DNA of 64,000 nucleotides from positions 3,720,001 to 3,784,000 of the forward strand of contig CM062380.1 in NCBI GenBank assembly GCA_031310005.1, in the 5' to 3' direction. The position numbers and the translations under genes are program-made. This document shows positions 34,393-44,781 of this stretch, piece by piece (the first letter of the stretch is position 1; the number at the start of each line of letters is the position of its first letter). Source of the stretch: Dactylellina haptotyla. Taxonomy: Eukaryota; Ascomycota; Orbiliomycetes; Orbiliales; Orbiliaceae. Under the pieces are notes generated by a model. The model searched no databases and had not been told where the DNA came from. It saw only the letters and a list, made by a program, of their open reading frames with translations.

Positions 34393-35985
34393 TCAATTAA
34401 CTATAGAGTTTGCACGAAGAATAGCGTCTCTAGCACCAGACCATTTTTTCCTCGCCTTCTCGCCTCTTCCATCGAACAATCTCTGTAAGAAAACAGTGTC
34501 AACACCATCCATAATCATGTGGTATAGTTGTCTCTCGTTCCACCAAAAGCTCCACCCTTCCCACCCCCACCCTAACTTTTCGTTAATGCCATTGCCAGAA
34601 ACATTATTGAGCCATTTTTCCAACTGCCCAGGGTTGCAAGTAAAACCAAAAATTCGCCATCTTGAAACCTGAGCAAGCGTGTTCTGATAATGAGCGTTGC
34701 ACCATCTTTCCATTTCTTCCTTGGTTGGTAGCGGATAGTTTCCTTTCCATACTTGCGCCAGCGCCGCTGAAGCAAGGTCACAATTCGCCATGTGCGAGAA
34801 AGAATAGCCACGGTATGGCCCGATGAAAGCTAGCGATTCCGGATATTTTGTCGAGAAGATGCCCTGATATAAACGTGGATAAGGCATCGATTTTGCATGC
34901 TCCTTTTGGTCCCACTCTGGCGTTGCGAACGATGTAGGATTTGCACCTTCGCCAAAGATCGAGTAGTCGAATTCGTACCCCGTACAGTAGACTACGGCGT
35001 CGATGTTTTCAAGAACTTGGCCGTCGTTAAGTTCAACAGAGCCGTCAGGTTTGAATCCTTTCAGCCCATTGACCGATTTGATCTTCCCCGTTTCTAATAT
35101 TCCAATAATGTTATCGTTCATCATGGGAACAACATTAGGCATAGGAGGAGCAGGTAGAAGCCGCCATTCTTCATGCTTTTCCACTTGAGGAAATTGTGAT
35201 TTCATAGTGGATTCAAGAAAGTACTCCATAAATTTCCCAAATACACGCGGAAACCATGAAGAGACAGCGTTGGCAACCAAAGAAACACGCCGAGTGAATT
35301 TATAGTCAAGCGGAGGACCGTCTTGAACTCGGGCGATAATTCTCGCGCCCGATCTATGGGCGATGAATACTTGCTCGCATACCTTGGCAAGGTCTACAGC
35401 AACATCACCAGCTGTATTGCTCAGCCCTACGACGACAACACGCTGGTTTGCAAATTGCTTGGGGTCTTTAAAGCCTTGGGAGTGCAATATCCTGCCTTTG
35501 AAGAATCGTTTGCCTTCTTTAACATGAGCAGGAAATAAGGCTCTTGTTTGGGGCCCTGTACAGACAACCACTCGACTATAAGTCTCGGTCAAAACTTTGC
35601 CTGTGTTATCTTTGAGAGTGACATTCCAGTTTTGGCCGTCCAGCGAACGTTCTACAAGTTTTATTGCAACTCCCAGACGACAGTGCTTGAGAAGGTCGTA
35701 TTCTTCTGCGTAGCCGTTTATATATTTGGCAATTTCACTAGCGGGTGGATAATGCGCCATCCCAGGAGGATACTCATAGTCTGAGAATGTAAATCGGTAT
35801 TTTGGCTCGTTGGCTGTCGTGGACTGGATTACCGATGTGACATTCTCATTAGTGGAATATTGCCAAATACCGCCGATATATTCGTTACGGTCGAAACCAA
35901 TCGCGTTTAGACCTTGTTCTCTAAGGTTCTTCAAGCATGCGAGGCCCGTGCAACCAAGACCTAGGACAGCGATTCTATCATCCAT
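34393..35985 (-). CDS. Flavin-containing monooxygenase (FMO / Baeyer-Villiger-like)
   Basis: Single-exon gene of 530 residues. The N-terminal FAD dinucleotide fold is GLGCTGLACL (residues 9-18). The FMO identifying sequence is present as FFKGRILHSQGF (161-172, matching FxGxxxHxxx-F/Y/W). The second, NADPH-binding fold reads VVVGLSNTAGDVA (184-196), with Ser where the middle Gly of GxGxxG/A usually sits. A CTGYEFDY segment near 340 matches the ATG-like motif linking FAD and NADPH domains. No signal peptide or membrane anchor, so it is cytosolic. Such enzymes oxygenate soft nucleophiles or ketones; the substrate here is unknown. It lies tail-to-tail with the lipoxygenase. Confidence 0.9.
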   Translation of the reverse strand: MDDRIAVLGLGCTGLACLKNLREQGLNAIGFDRNEYIGGIWQYSTNENVTSVIQSTTANEPKYRFTFSDYEYPPGMAHYPPASEIAKYINGYAEEYDLLKHCRLGVAIKLVERSLDGQNWNVTLKDNTGKVLTETYSRVVVCTGPQTRALFPAHVKEGKRFFKGRILHSQGFKDPKQFANQRVVVVGLSNTAGDVAVDLAKVCEQVFIAHRSGARIIARVQDGPPLDYKFTRRVSLVANAVSSWFPRVFGKFMEYFLESTMKSQFPQVEKHEEWRLLPAPPMPNVVPMMNDNIIGILETGKIKSVNGLKGFKPDGSVELNDGQVLENIDAVVYCTGYEFDYSIFGEGANPTSFATPEWDQKEHAKSMPYPRLYQGIFSTKYPESLAFIGPYRGYSFSHMANCDLASAALAQVWKGNYPLPTKEEMERWCNAHYQNTLAQVSRWRIFGFTCNPGQLEKWLNNVSGNGINEKLGWGWEGWSFWWNERQLYHMIMDGVDTVFLQRLFDGRGEKARKKWSGARDAILRANSIVN

Positions 35986-37884
35986 AGTTTATAGGTCAAA
36001 ATCTTCAGGAAAGTGGAATAGAATTAAATATTAAGTAAAAATTCGGATTGTAGGTATTTCGAATATTATCAGATAGGATGTTAAATAAATAATCAGTATC
36101 CCAAGATCTAGGCTGTGCGAGCGAGAGCATCTTAAACGAATCCGGGAAGTTCTTAGCGCTACGAACCTGGGCTGAGAACAACCTAACCAATAATACTTAT
36201 TGTGGAGCGCAGCCGTGGATATCCGGCCTCTCAATTCGCAGAAACGATTATCAACTCTTTGAGCTAGCATGTTGTATTGTAACACCTACGGATACAAACT
36301 GTCGCGAATATCAAGTTGTGTTTTGTAGCGATGTTGGCATCATTTGAGAACAAAGGAACCAGCAATCTAGCATTTCGGTGATAACGAAATGCCACAAAGA
36401 GATTTGGCGTTCGAGGCGTATTACAAAGGGTCTGTTCCATATCAGCCGCAATTTATTTCGCTGAACCACTTCGGAAGGCAATCTATCGGCGTTCAGGACT
36501 CAGATGATAATTGTCTTCATTAGTGTTGATGCCCTTTCTGTTGCGGTCAATAAGCCCTTGCAGGCAGTGGGCGACCCTGAGCTCGTCACAATCTAACCAA
36601 GAAAGGCATAGCAGTTCCCCACAACATCCGGGAACAGAAGTATTAGGAAGCCAAACATCTGCCATACGAGCTCCAGGTTATCGCGCACACATGATATCGG
36701 CCACTTTTCGCTGAGAAAAGTTTCTTCCCGAAGATCTGCAAAGCTGTCATATTCTGTGTCACGAAAGCCGGCACCGGGCCGATAAAAGAGTCTGAAAGAG
36801 TAATTGGAACCAGATATGCAAATGCCAAACGTAAGGTTTATATGCTATTTCACACATAACCCGGGCACGAGGTGAGCTCTGGAAGCTCTTACCGAAAACT
36901 TGGCTGGGGATACGGGTTATGCTTCCGTAATAGAAATGTTCGAAACACAGTTCCGTGTCTCTCCTGTTACCTAAACTGATCATTAGCACAAGGTTTCTGA
37001 TACGGCACTCGCCATCTCAATTCCGTTGAAAGAGGTTCTCTCCAACGTCCAACAGCTTGCTCCTTTCAAGCCGAGTCGCCTGACCAAATTAACTTCGCAT
37101 CGACCTGTCAAGTGCCGTTCCAGCCCACACACCCGACTACCACAATATTATTGGAAGAGCAGAACTTGAGAAGCAATCGTGAGATGAGCTTGAGACCAAT
37201 TTGTGAGACCAATTCAAGTCCTGTCACTTGCGTCGCACTGCAGTGTAGCTACCTACGACTGCACATGTGGTTATATTTCATTTGCCCGATCAGCTGCAGC
37301 CACCACTCGGGTAGTTCTCGATTTGCGACATTGGAGCTGACAAGGTCCTAGAAACCAGAAATCGCGTGGAAACAGCCCCGTAGAATTGGGCTGAAGTCCC
37401 TCACACGCAACACTTGCAGAAGACTGCAGAAGACCATTAATTTCCGAGGGTGGGGGCCGTTTTCGAGAAGAAGAGTCTTTTGCCGAAGCAAAACATGACA
37501 TGAAAGCCCTGCAGTCTAGGAAATTTCATGTTGTGTTACCTCAATTTAGCCAGGGAATGTGAATTTTAAAATGCAAAAAATCGGTCTATAACATTTAAAT
37601 TTTGCCTTGCAAGCTTAATTCAATTTTACCAGTTAAGCGAAACATGTTTTTACGAGATTTTAGGCGTTTCGCACCACCAAATATCCGCAAGTACTATCCC
37701 GCAGATTCTCATTAGAATTTAAGGCGAAAGGCTTCGCTAATTAAAGTAATTCTACATAATCTAAATTATAATACTTTCTCAGAGAATCTAGGTTCAACCC
37801 TGGCGGAGGGGCGATCCCTTCAAAACAAGCTATAGTCCTAAATACAGCCAATCGGAATTTTTAGATCGGCTCACTTTGTAAACC
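35986..37884. other. Intergenic region
   Basis: About 1.9 kb between the FMO start and the MFS stop. No recognised gene, RNA or element. A near-perfect tandem repeat of a TGTGAGACCAATT-type unit lies around 37190-37216. Confidence 0.5.
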
Positions 37885-39667
37885 TTAGCCGCGGGCACTA
37901 ATCTGATCTTCCCTGTCGGAATTGCTACTATGCTGGCTTATTGTTTTTTTATCGTCTCTTTCCAGGTCTTCGGCATCGGGTATCCATACCCACATCGATA
38001 GAGCAACTAAGGACAATCCAACCCAAGGGATGGTAGTCCACGAACTCTTCTGCCCGGTACTGAACAAACAACCGAAAGTACTCGGGCCCAATGATAAACC
38101 CAAAGCTGCTAGACTCGTCGATAAACCATTCAATGTTCCAAGTGCTTTTGGCGAGCTTGCTGTGTTTGTAATTAGAATAACGCAGCTGGTGAGTGCAAAT
38201 ACAGTTGTTGTACCCCTCATGATAATGATAGCTGCCCATGTTACCCATAAAGTCCAGTTACTCCCATCCGCAGTGTAAGGTTTATATAAAGCAAGTGTGT
38301 ATGGAATGGCGTTGTAGGCTATTGGATCGAGAATGGCCGCCACCGTGAGAAGCCTGATTTTTCCATATTTTTTCGCCAAAGGTGGATAGAAAACGAACTG
38401 GACCGTTATTACAACCACGCCGATGGAAGCAAATACAAGCCCGATATCAGATGTATCTAGCGCGAAACCGCCTGGTAGATGGAAGGGCAAGCGAATTGGA
38501 TTCGAGTTTGGGTGAATCTTGGTGGCGAGGAAAACTGAGAGGAGCTGTTCGTAGCTGATATTGTGGATAGCTAGCGTAACATAGAGCATTATCAATTGAA
38601 CAGACGATTTTGTGAGAATTTGCGACCAAGTCAAAGGCGCATCTGGGGATCTATCGCGGTCGTGTGCATCAAGTTGTGGCCTCGCAATAGGGCTTTCGCT
38701 TTTGAATCCAAAAAATTGCTCGATTCTCCGCCCGATTTCCCTACCTGGGTCATAGCGGTACTTGCGTTCTGCAAGAGTTTCCTCGAGAAACAAAATTCCA
38801 AGACAAAATCCTACCAGCGAGATCGTCGCGATGAATAAGTTTGGAAGCGCCCACGGATTTCGGTCGAAAAACGACCACTTGGGAAACACCTCTGGATACT
38901 TCTGCGCCGGTTCACTTAAAAAGCCGCCAATCGCAGGGCCGATGATGCTACCTATATTCCACGCTAGGGGCAATATACCGAATGCCTGTGGTTGTAACTC
39001 TTTCTCTGGCACGAGCTCTGCGACCACCGTCCGTAGGATTCCCACATTGCCGTTCAAGAGACCAACGCAGCACCTAGCTATCATCGCCATGTGAAGACTC
39101 GTCGAAAACCCGAATAGCACGACACAGGCCAGCATCGCCAATAAGCCGAACAAGATTGTCGGTTTTCCTAACGTCCGACGAGCGAGTATGAGTATATATC
39201 TTCTGCACGGCGCTGTTCTGAAGCCGACTCACGACCGATCCTGTCGCTAAGGCGTGCCCATGCTAAACCCGTCAAGAACTGCGCTGCTGCGAACGAGGCC
39301 GATATCAGACCTAAGGTTACACAATACAGTTAATACAAAGCCCATATTGCTATTGTTTGAATTGGAATAAGTCTTACCCGCCCAAAACCCAATATCAGCT
39401 TCCGCGACCCCAAAACTCCGTATCATCTGGGGCAGGTAGGAGAAAATGCTCGTCAGACATATCGGCTCGCATAAACGACATATTCCTACATACAGATTGT
39501 AAATTAGTACTTCCCAGTAATATTATATTAAGTGCGAGGAATAACATATTAAGTGCGAGGAATAACAAACCTAAAATTGCGAGCTGTTTAACTGGTAATT
39601 TCGGTTTTGATTTACAACCTCGATCTTCTAGTAAAGGCGTTGTGTCGTCGGCTCGTATCTCCTCCAT
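37885..39667 (-). CDS. Major facilitator superfamily transporter (YCR023C/ZIFL-like)
   Basis: Proton-driven membrane transporter with about twelve helices. Exons on the minus strand: 39667-39571, 39485-39378, 39310-39233 and 39167-37885, joining in frame to 521 residues. MFS motif A is split by intron 3: WARLSDRIG ends exon 3 and RKPTILFG begins exon 4. The second helix set begins ICRLCEPICLTSIFSYLPQMIRSFGV, and the motif C-like segment GSIIGPAIGGFLSEP is in exon 4. These marks fit the fungal group around yeast YCR023C and plant ZIFL transporters. A large cytosolic loop holds the Asp/Arg-rich DAHDRDRSPDAP. The N-terminus has a TTPLLED segment often seen in this group. Substrate is unknown. 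Confidence 0.9.
39525..39566. repeat. Exact 21-bp tandem duplication in MFS intron 1
   Basis: Two identical 21-bp copies at 39525-39545 and 39546-39566, lying wholly within the 85-nt intron 1 (39486-39570), one copy starting four bases from the donor. Confidence 0.9.
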
Positions 39668-40898
39668 ATCATATTCTGGTCGGCTCTGGAAGCTACTCGG
39701 TTATTTCCGCTCTGTATCTTCCGCCAAGATTTTACTGAGTAAAGAAGATTTTGAGTTACTGGGAGGAAGGAAGGTATCTCTAGGGTGTGAGTCCCACTAC
39801 GATATTTTGTAGTTCAGACGAAATTCATGAGTCGACAAGGCTAGTTCGATTTGGATGGCGCCATAGCATGCAGAGCGGGATGCAGTAAGGGGCCGGTTCT
39901 CCAGGACCTCTTACTTATCACTCATATGCAATACTTGACATCACGATTTAACAAGATAATCAATTATCCTGTGCTCTTAAAAGTCGAAGACCAATCCGGC
40001 CAGCTTTACGAACCAACCCAGTTTTTATATGCTTAACGATCGTAGATAACCACTTCGGATCTTGATAGACGAAAAACTTGCGTAATTGCAACTCATGACC
40101 TGGCCAGCCTACCGGTGATTTCAAGACTTTCCGCGAGCTTCGATTTATTAATTCTTCCGATCGGGAAAATATACAGGGCTGAAGCGGTGGGGATCACCCA
40201 TTGTGGAGAGTCTAGACTTGGCTTTGGGTCACATTCATTGATTTCACCTACCATTGGCCCATATTATGGATCTGGAAAAGCTGTCGGTTGATGTTGCCCA
40301 CCTTTCTCACGATCTTGTCAGCCGTGAACTTGTTCACGTACCACCGAAACCGCCACGCGCTTAAATCAAATCATACTTCTGGTATTTCAGCTTGCTTTCA
40401 TGATATCGCCTTTTCTCACCGTAACCTTTGCACACGAGCCGTGTGCTATGGTATTCTTGCCAAGATCGGATCTATCTATTCCGATCTAAATTTTTCAAAA
40501 TATTACTTTGTTGGCATGAAATCTTGGATGCATGAGGTCGCTCCGGGCTTCCAATTTCTGCGTTTGGCGTGCCAGGGTAAGGATTTTGTCTGCCTGCCGG
40601 AAACCAATTTAGCTCTGAGTGAGCAGGTTGATCTATAGAGCTCCAAGCAAGCACCCGGGTCAGAAGATGTCAGAAGATAGGCAGCGGCACGAAGATGGAC
40701 TTATTACCCAATAAAAACGCTAAAACGACCAAATGACCAGCGAAAACATAAGTCACATCCCCGATGCTAAGCGAGGTTATATCAACGGGTTCAATGGCTA
40801 CGACAATTGATCTAAGCTAGAATTCTAGAATACACGAAAAGATGAACTTTTCTACGGAGGCTTCGATGGAACGAAGAAAACCATGGAAAAGGCGATAT
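39668..40898. other. Intergenic stretch, MFS promoter side
   Basis: About 1.2 kb. A plus-strand frame of 116 codons at 40288-40638 shows no domain. Nothing else is recognised before the U2-like RNA. Confidence 0.5.
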
Positions 40899-41080
40899 TC
40901 GCATCATCTGGAGACAGTGCAATACCAGAGACACGGTGAGGAAGACATTGGCAAGCCAAGAGGACTTCTTCCAAATGCAAAAATATTATTAATAACCGAT
41001 ATCGTCGCGTGGACGATATTTCAGATATTAAACTGAAAAGAACAGATACTACACTTGATCTAAGCCCTATAAGGAAGTTA
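40899..41080 (-). ncRNA. U2 spliceosomal snRNA-like gene
   Basis: Read on the minus strand this matches U2 from the GGCTTAGATCAAGTGTAGTA core onward. The branch-site-pairing GUAGUA is at 41052-41047. Stem IIa (UCAG..CUGA) and stem IIb (AUAUCGUC-CACGC-GACGAUAU, a perfect hairpin) follow. The Sm-like site AAUAUUUUUG is at 40987-40978. Stem III (GGAAGA...UCUUCC with UUGGC-UUG-CCAA) and stem IV (UCUGG-UAUUGCACUGUCU-CCAGA) complete it. The order, spacing and length (about 180 nt) are those of U2. The 5' terminal stem-loop I is unusual: instead of the near-universal CUCGGCCUUUUGGCU it reads about CUUCCUUAUAGGGCU. The gene may therefore be a diverged or non-functional copy. The exact ends are estimates. 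Confidence 0.8.
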
Positions 41081-41444
41081 GCTTTTGTTCGCGATAGTCT
41101 CGATGACCCTGAGGTCGTGAAGATGAAAGCACGTGAGAGATGGAGAGCACGTGAGGAATGAGGCACGTGAGGGATGGAAGCCGGTGCTGTGGAGGGTGGT
41201 AACTTACAAAAGGCAAAGAGAGCTAATGAATAAAGAGGGTGACGGGGCGGCGACCTATTTATGCAAAACGGTGTCAAGCGAGGGAATCTTGCTTTGTGTG
41301 CTGTGTTATTCCCCAAAACGCGATGACAAACCAGGGAAAAAAAAGTAGTATAAATTAGAACCGCCCCCCAAAAATTTCGATTTTTTTGCTACTGGGCAAC
41401 ACCAGCATCTGGCAACGAGACTAACTAGTATGGCGGAAAGAAGA

Positions 41445-41491
41445 TTCAGATATTGAACTGGAAAGAACAAATACTACAGATGATCTAAGCC
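41445..41491 (-). pseudogene. Truncated U2 snRNA fragment
   Basis: On the minus strand, 47 bases align without gaps to the 5' core of the U2-like gene 370 bp away, differing at five positions. It keeps GUAGUA and most of stem IIa, and loses similarity before stem IIb. Similarity starts at GGCTTAG, the same point where the larger copy departs from canonical U2. It lacks the Sm site and stems III-IV, so it cannot be a functional U2. Confidence 0.75.
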
Positions 41492-42075
41492 GTCTGGTCT
41501 CGCAGGTCAGACATCATGACAAAAGTCTGTTTGCGCATAATTTTCCCATACAAAAGCAGCCATGTATAAACGGCTCTCTTTTTGACTACGAGACTGCCTT
41601 TCGACAGTCTGCTCTGCTGAGCAGTCTTGCAACGCAACACGTCAAGCCTGGCTCGCGAGACCAATCTCAGCCAGAAATGGCGACGAGACTAGCCAGAAAT
41701 CAGGAAAGGATCACAACCGCAGAATGGCCATCTCGTGAGCTCCTCGTGATACTAAGCTTGAGTTCATTTTCGAATATTGCCTAGTTTCCTCCTCACTTAG
41801 CCATATTTGGCCTTTAATTGTCTCGTAAACCAGAGCTCCGCGTTGCTGGCCTGCGAGACAAGCCTTGAATTTGATTCCATCATCCACAGCATTCCCGTGT
41901 TGTCAGATTGTGAATTTGTGTTGCTGTTTTCGTTTGCCTTGGAAGTATATCCTAATCTTGAGCAATGTGCTTGCGCTGTTCGTGATACCAACCGGATCAA
42001 TGAATGTGATAAAGTTTGAAACCTGTGCAGCTGTGTAATACACCAATTACAAAAACAATTTGAAGTTAGCCTTCC

Positions 42076-42097
42076 GATACCATCGAGATACCATCGA
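42076..42097. repeat. Exact 11-bp tandem duplication
   Basis: GATACCATCGA occurs twice head to tail at 42076-42086 and 42087-42097. Confidence 0.85.
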
Positions 42098-43024
42098 GAG
42101 GTGTAAAAAGTTGGCTAATATCTAGTCATCAATACAGCAAATTTCTGAGCCTGGCGCCAGTTTGTGTTCACCCGGTTCCATTTATAAAGCATCCTAGATA
42201 TCCTGTTGGATTCTAGCACTAGCTGTTTTTTTAAGAATTCTGAACGCTCAATTCAAGATCATGTAGCCCCAACTTCTACTAAATTTTGCATATTCAATAT
42301 TGATGCAATTGATGAGACGTACTTCACTCTAACGAAGATTCACGCCCGCGCATCCATGCATAACTTCCCAAGCTGACCACTCAGGTTGTCTCCAACCACA
42401 TTCAGATAATCCCTACCGTTCAGCATGCCAAGTAAGGGACCGAAGCTTAGTATTCCACAAAGCACCGGAATCTTCCAATCTTCAACTTTCTTTGAAATTC
42501 CACTCCAGCCATTCATGTGTTTGCCAAATCGTGCACAGGATATTCAGGGGTGTTTAATTGTAACCGTAGTTTATACTGTAGGCCGACAATATTTCAGCAA
42601 ACCAGTCCGCCGATCCAGCGCCGAACCTGCCTGATATGGTAAAAGCGAGCACGAAGCATGCTTGCACATGGACATACATGGGCCTGGTACACCATCAACA
42701 CTTCCTCATCTAGATAAAAACCGCTGAATGACTTTCTGAACCAGTGTCGCAACTTCCACTTCCGTGATATGGGAAGTCGTCGTCGTGCTACCCTCAAGTC
42801 CGGGGACGGCGATAAGAAGTAAACATGTACCTAGTGCTAGTATAAGATGGCGACGCGATCGCAAAAGCTTAGAATTGTGCTGAGAGTTTTATGCATTCTT
42901 GTCGTCCGTCTTGGTTCTCTTGGCCTATTCTTTGAGTATTCTGGAAGTTTTGTTCTATTTCTCTATTTTCTATTTTTTTTTCATAGCGCTATAGCGTAGA
43001 CTTTGGAAGTCTAGTTTTGCGAGC

Positions 43025-44781
43025 ATGATGTATAGATATTTGCTCGCCGCTGCGAGCTTGGTATCGGGATCATGGGCGTTTTCGCCCCAGAGTGCCCCTA
43101 ACATGTATAATCGCATGATGAGAGCACCTAATCCACATACTGAAAAGGTCATCGTCTCGGCGAATGCAACATTCACTCAATTAATAGACCATTCGAACCC
43201 CGATCTGGGGACGTTCGAGCAATTCTACTACTACGGGACAGAATACTGGAAAGGACCAGGGTCGCCCGTTGTGTTTATGACACCGGGTGAGGGTAATGCG
43301 ACTGGCTATGATAGCTACCTGCATGAAAATAGAACTACTGGTCTCATTGCAAAGGAAATCGGCGCTGCAGTCGTCGTTGTTGAACATAGATACTGGTAAG
43401 TTCGTTGTTTGCACAAGAGACTCTAAATTTATATGCTGTGATTTTAACGGCAGCGACTAGGGGTACCTCGACGCCATGCACAAACCTGACTACCACGTGT
43501 TTGCAGCATTTGACTTTGAACAACTCGATTGCCGATTTCGTTCGGTTCGCAAAGGAAGTCAAATTGCCCTTTGATACTAGCGGGAAGAGTAACGCCGACA
43601 ACGCTCCCTGGGTTATGGTCGGAGGCTCCTATCCTGGCGCTCTCGCAGCATGGACGGCAGCTGTGGCTGAAGGTACATTCTGGGCTTACTATGCTTCAAG
43701 TGGCCCGGTCCAGGTTATGGATTACTGGCAATACTTTAACCCCATACAAGAAGGTATGGCGAAGAACTGTAGTAAGGATATTGGGCTTGTTGTAGACCAC
43801 ATTGACCACATTGGTCTCAATGGTACCAGGCAACAAAAGAAGGCTCTCCAAACTATGTTCGGCATGGGTGAGCTTGAACACTATGACGACTTTGCTTCGT
43901 AAGTATTCCTCCCACTTTACGATGAATAACAGCCATCGATATACCAGGCATAACTAACCTGCCTATGTAGCTCCCTTCAAAATGGCCCTTGGTTATGGCA
44001 AGGAAACTCCATGACTCGCAACTCTGGCTTCTTCGACTTTTGCGATGCCGTCGAAGGCGTTAATAAGAAAGTAAACGGAGGTGGCAGCAACACTACTTTT
44101 ACGAGCATCCCAGGGCCCGAAGGTGTTGGCTTGCAGAAAGCACTCGAAGGTTACGCGGCATGGATGAAAGCCGTCCTCATCCCAGACTACTGCAAGGACC
44201 TGGGTTATCCTGAGTGGAACTCTACCAATGACGTGGGCTGCTTCGATACCTACAACGCCTCCAACCCGTTGTTCACAGACACCACCCTCAGCAATCAAGT
44301 CGACCGCCAATGGGTGTGGATGACGTGTAACGAACCCTTCGGATACTGGCAGGATTCTCCACCTGCAGGTCAGCCGTCTATCGTCTCTCGTTTCATCACT
44401 GAGGAGTACTGGACCCGACAGTGCCCGCTATATTTCCCACCTGATGAAGCTTCTGGAGTTAGTCTTTCTAACAATACATTCCAGCAACTCAACGACTTCA
44501 CCGGCGGCTGGTTCAATAACGATACCCAGCGCCTACTCTATGTGAATGGACAATACGATCCATGGAGAGATGCGGGTGTTTCTTCGAAGTACAGACCTGG
44601 AGGACCGCTCAACAGTACAGAGCAAACTCCGGTCTTAGTAGTTCCCGGTGGCTTCCATTGCACCGATCTCGTTCCAGCGAATGGAGCGGTTAATGCCGGT
44701 GTTAAGGCCACCATTGATGCCGCCGTGCGGCAGATTGTTCAATGGGTAGGAGAATATAGTCGACCTTATGGTGGCTATTAA
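43025..44781 (+). CDS. Secreted serine peptidase, family S28 (Pro-X carboxypeptidase-like)
   Basis: S28 peptidases cleave next to proline. Exons 43025-43395, 43461-43898 and 43971-44781 give 539 residues. The signal peptide is MMYRYLLAAASLVSGSWA. The alpha/beta-hydrolase triad is visible: nucleophile Ser180 in GGSYPG, Asp466 in GQYDPWRDAG, His499 in GGFHCTD. Typical S28 features include FTQLIDHSNP..TFEQFYYY near the start and VVEHRYWG just after intron 1 splits the Trp codon. Several N-glycosylation sequons are present, consistent with secretion. Fungal members often act at acidic pH in nutrient acquisition; that role is inferred. The two adjacent ATG codons at the start make the exact initiation codon uncertain by one residue. 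Confidence 0.93.

Larger units (their letters stand above)
41081..43024. other. Intergenic region between U2-like RNA and S28 peptidase
   Basis: About 1.9 kb with no recognised protein gene. It contains a second partial U2 copy (listed separately), several CGAGAC/GAGACT and GCCAGAAAT short repeats between 41420 and 41860, and an exact 11-bp tandem duplication at 42076-42097 (unit GATACCATCGA). Confidence 0.5.

Noticed and set aside
40852-41316. Minus-strand 154-codon frame overlapping the U2-like RNA
   Set aside because: The sequence is explained by U2 structure. The translated text has no protein-like features.
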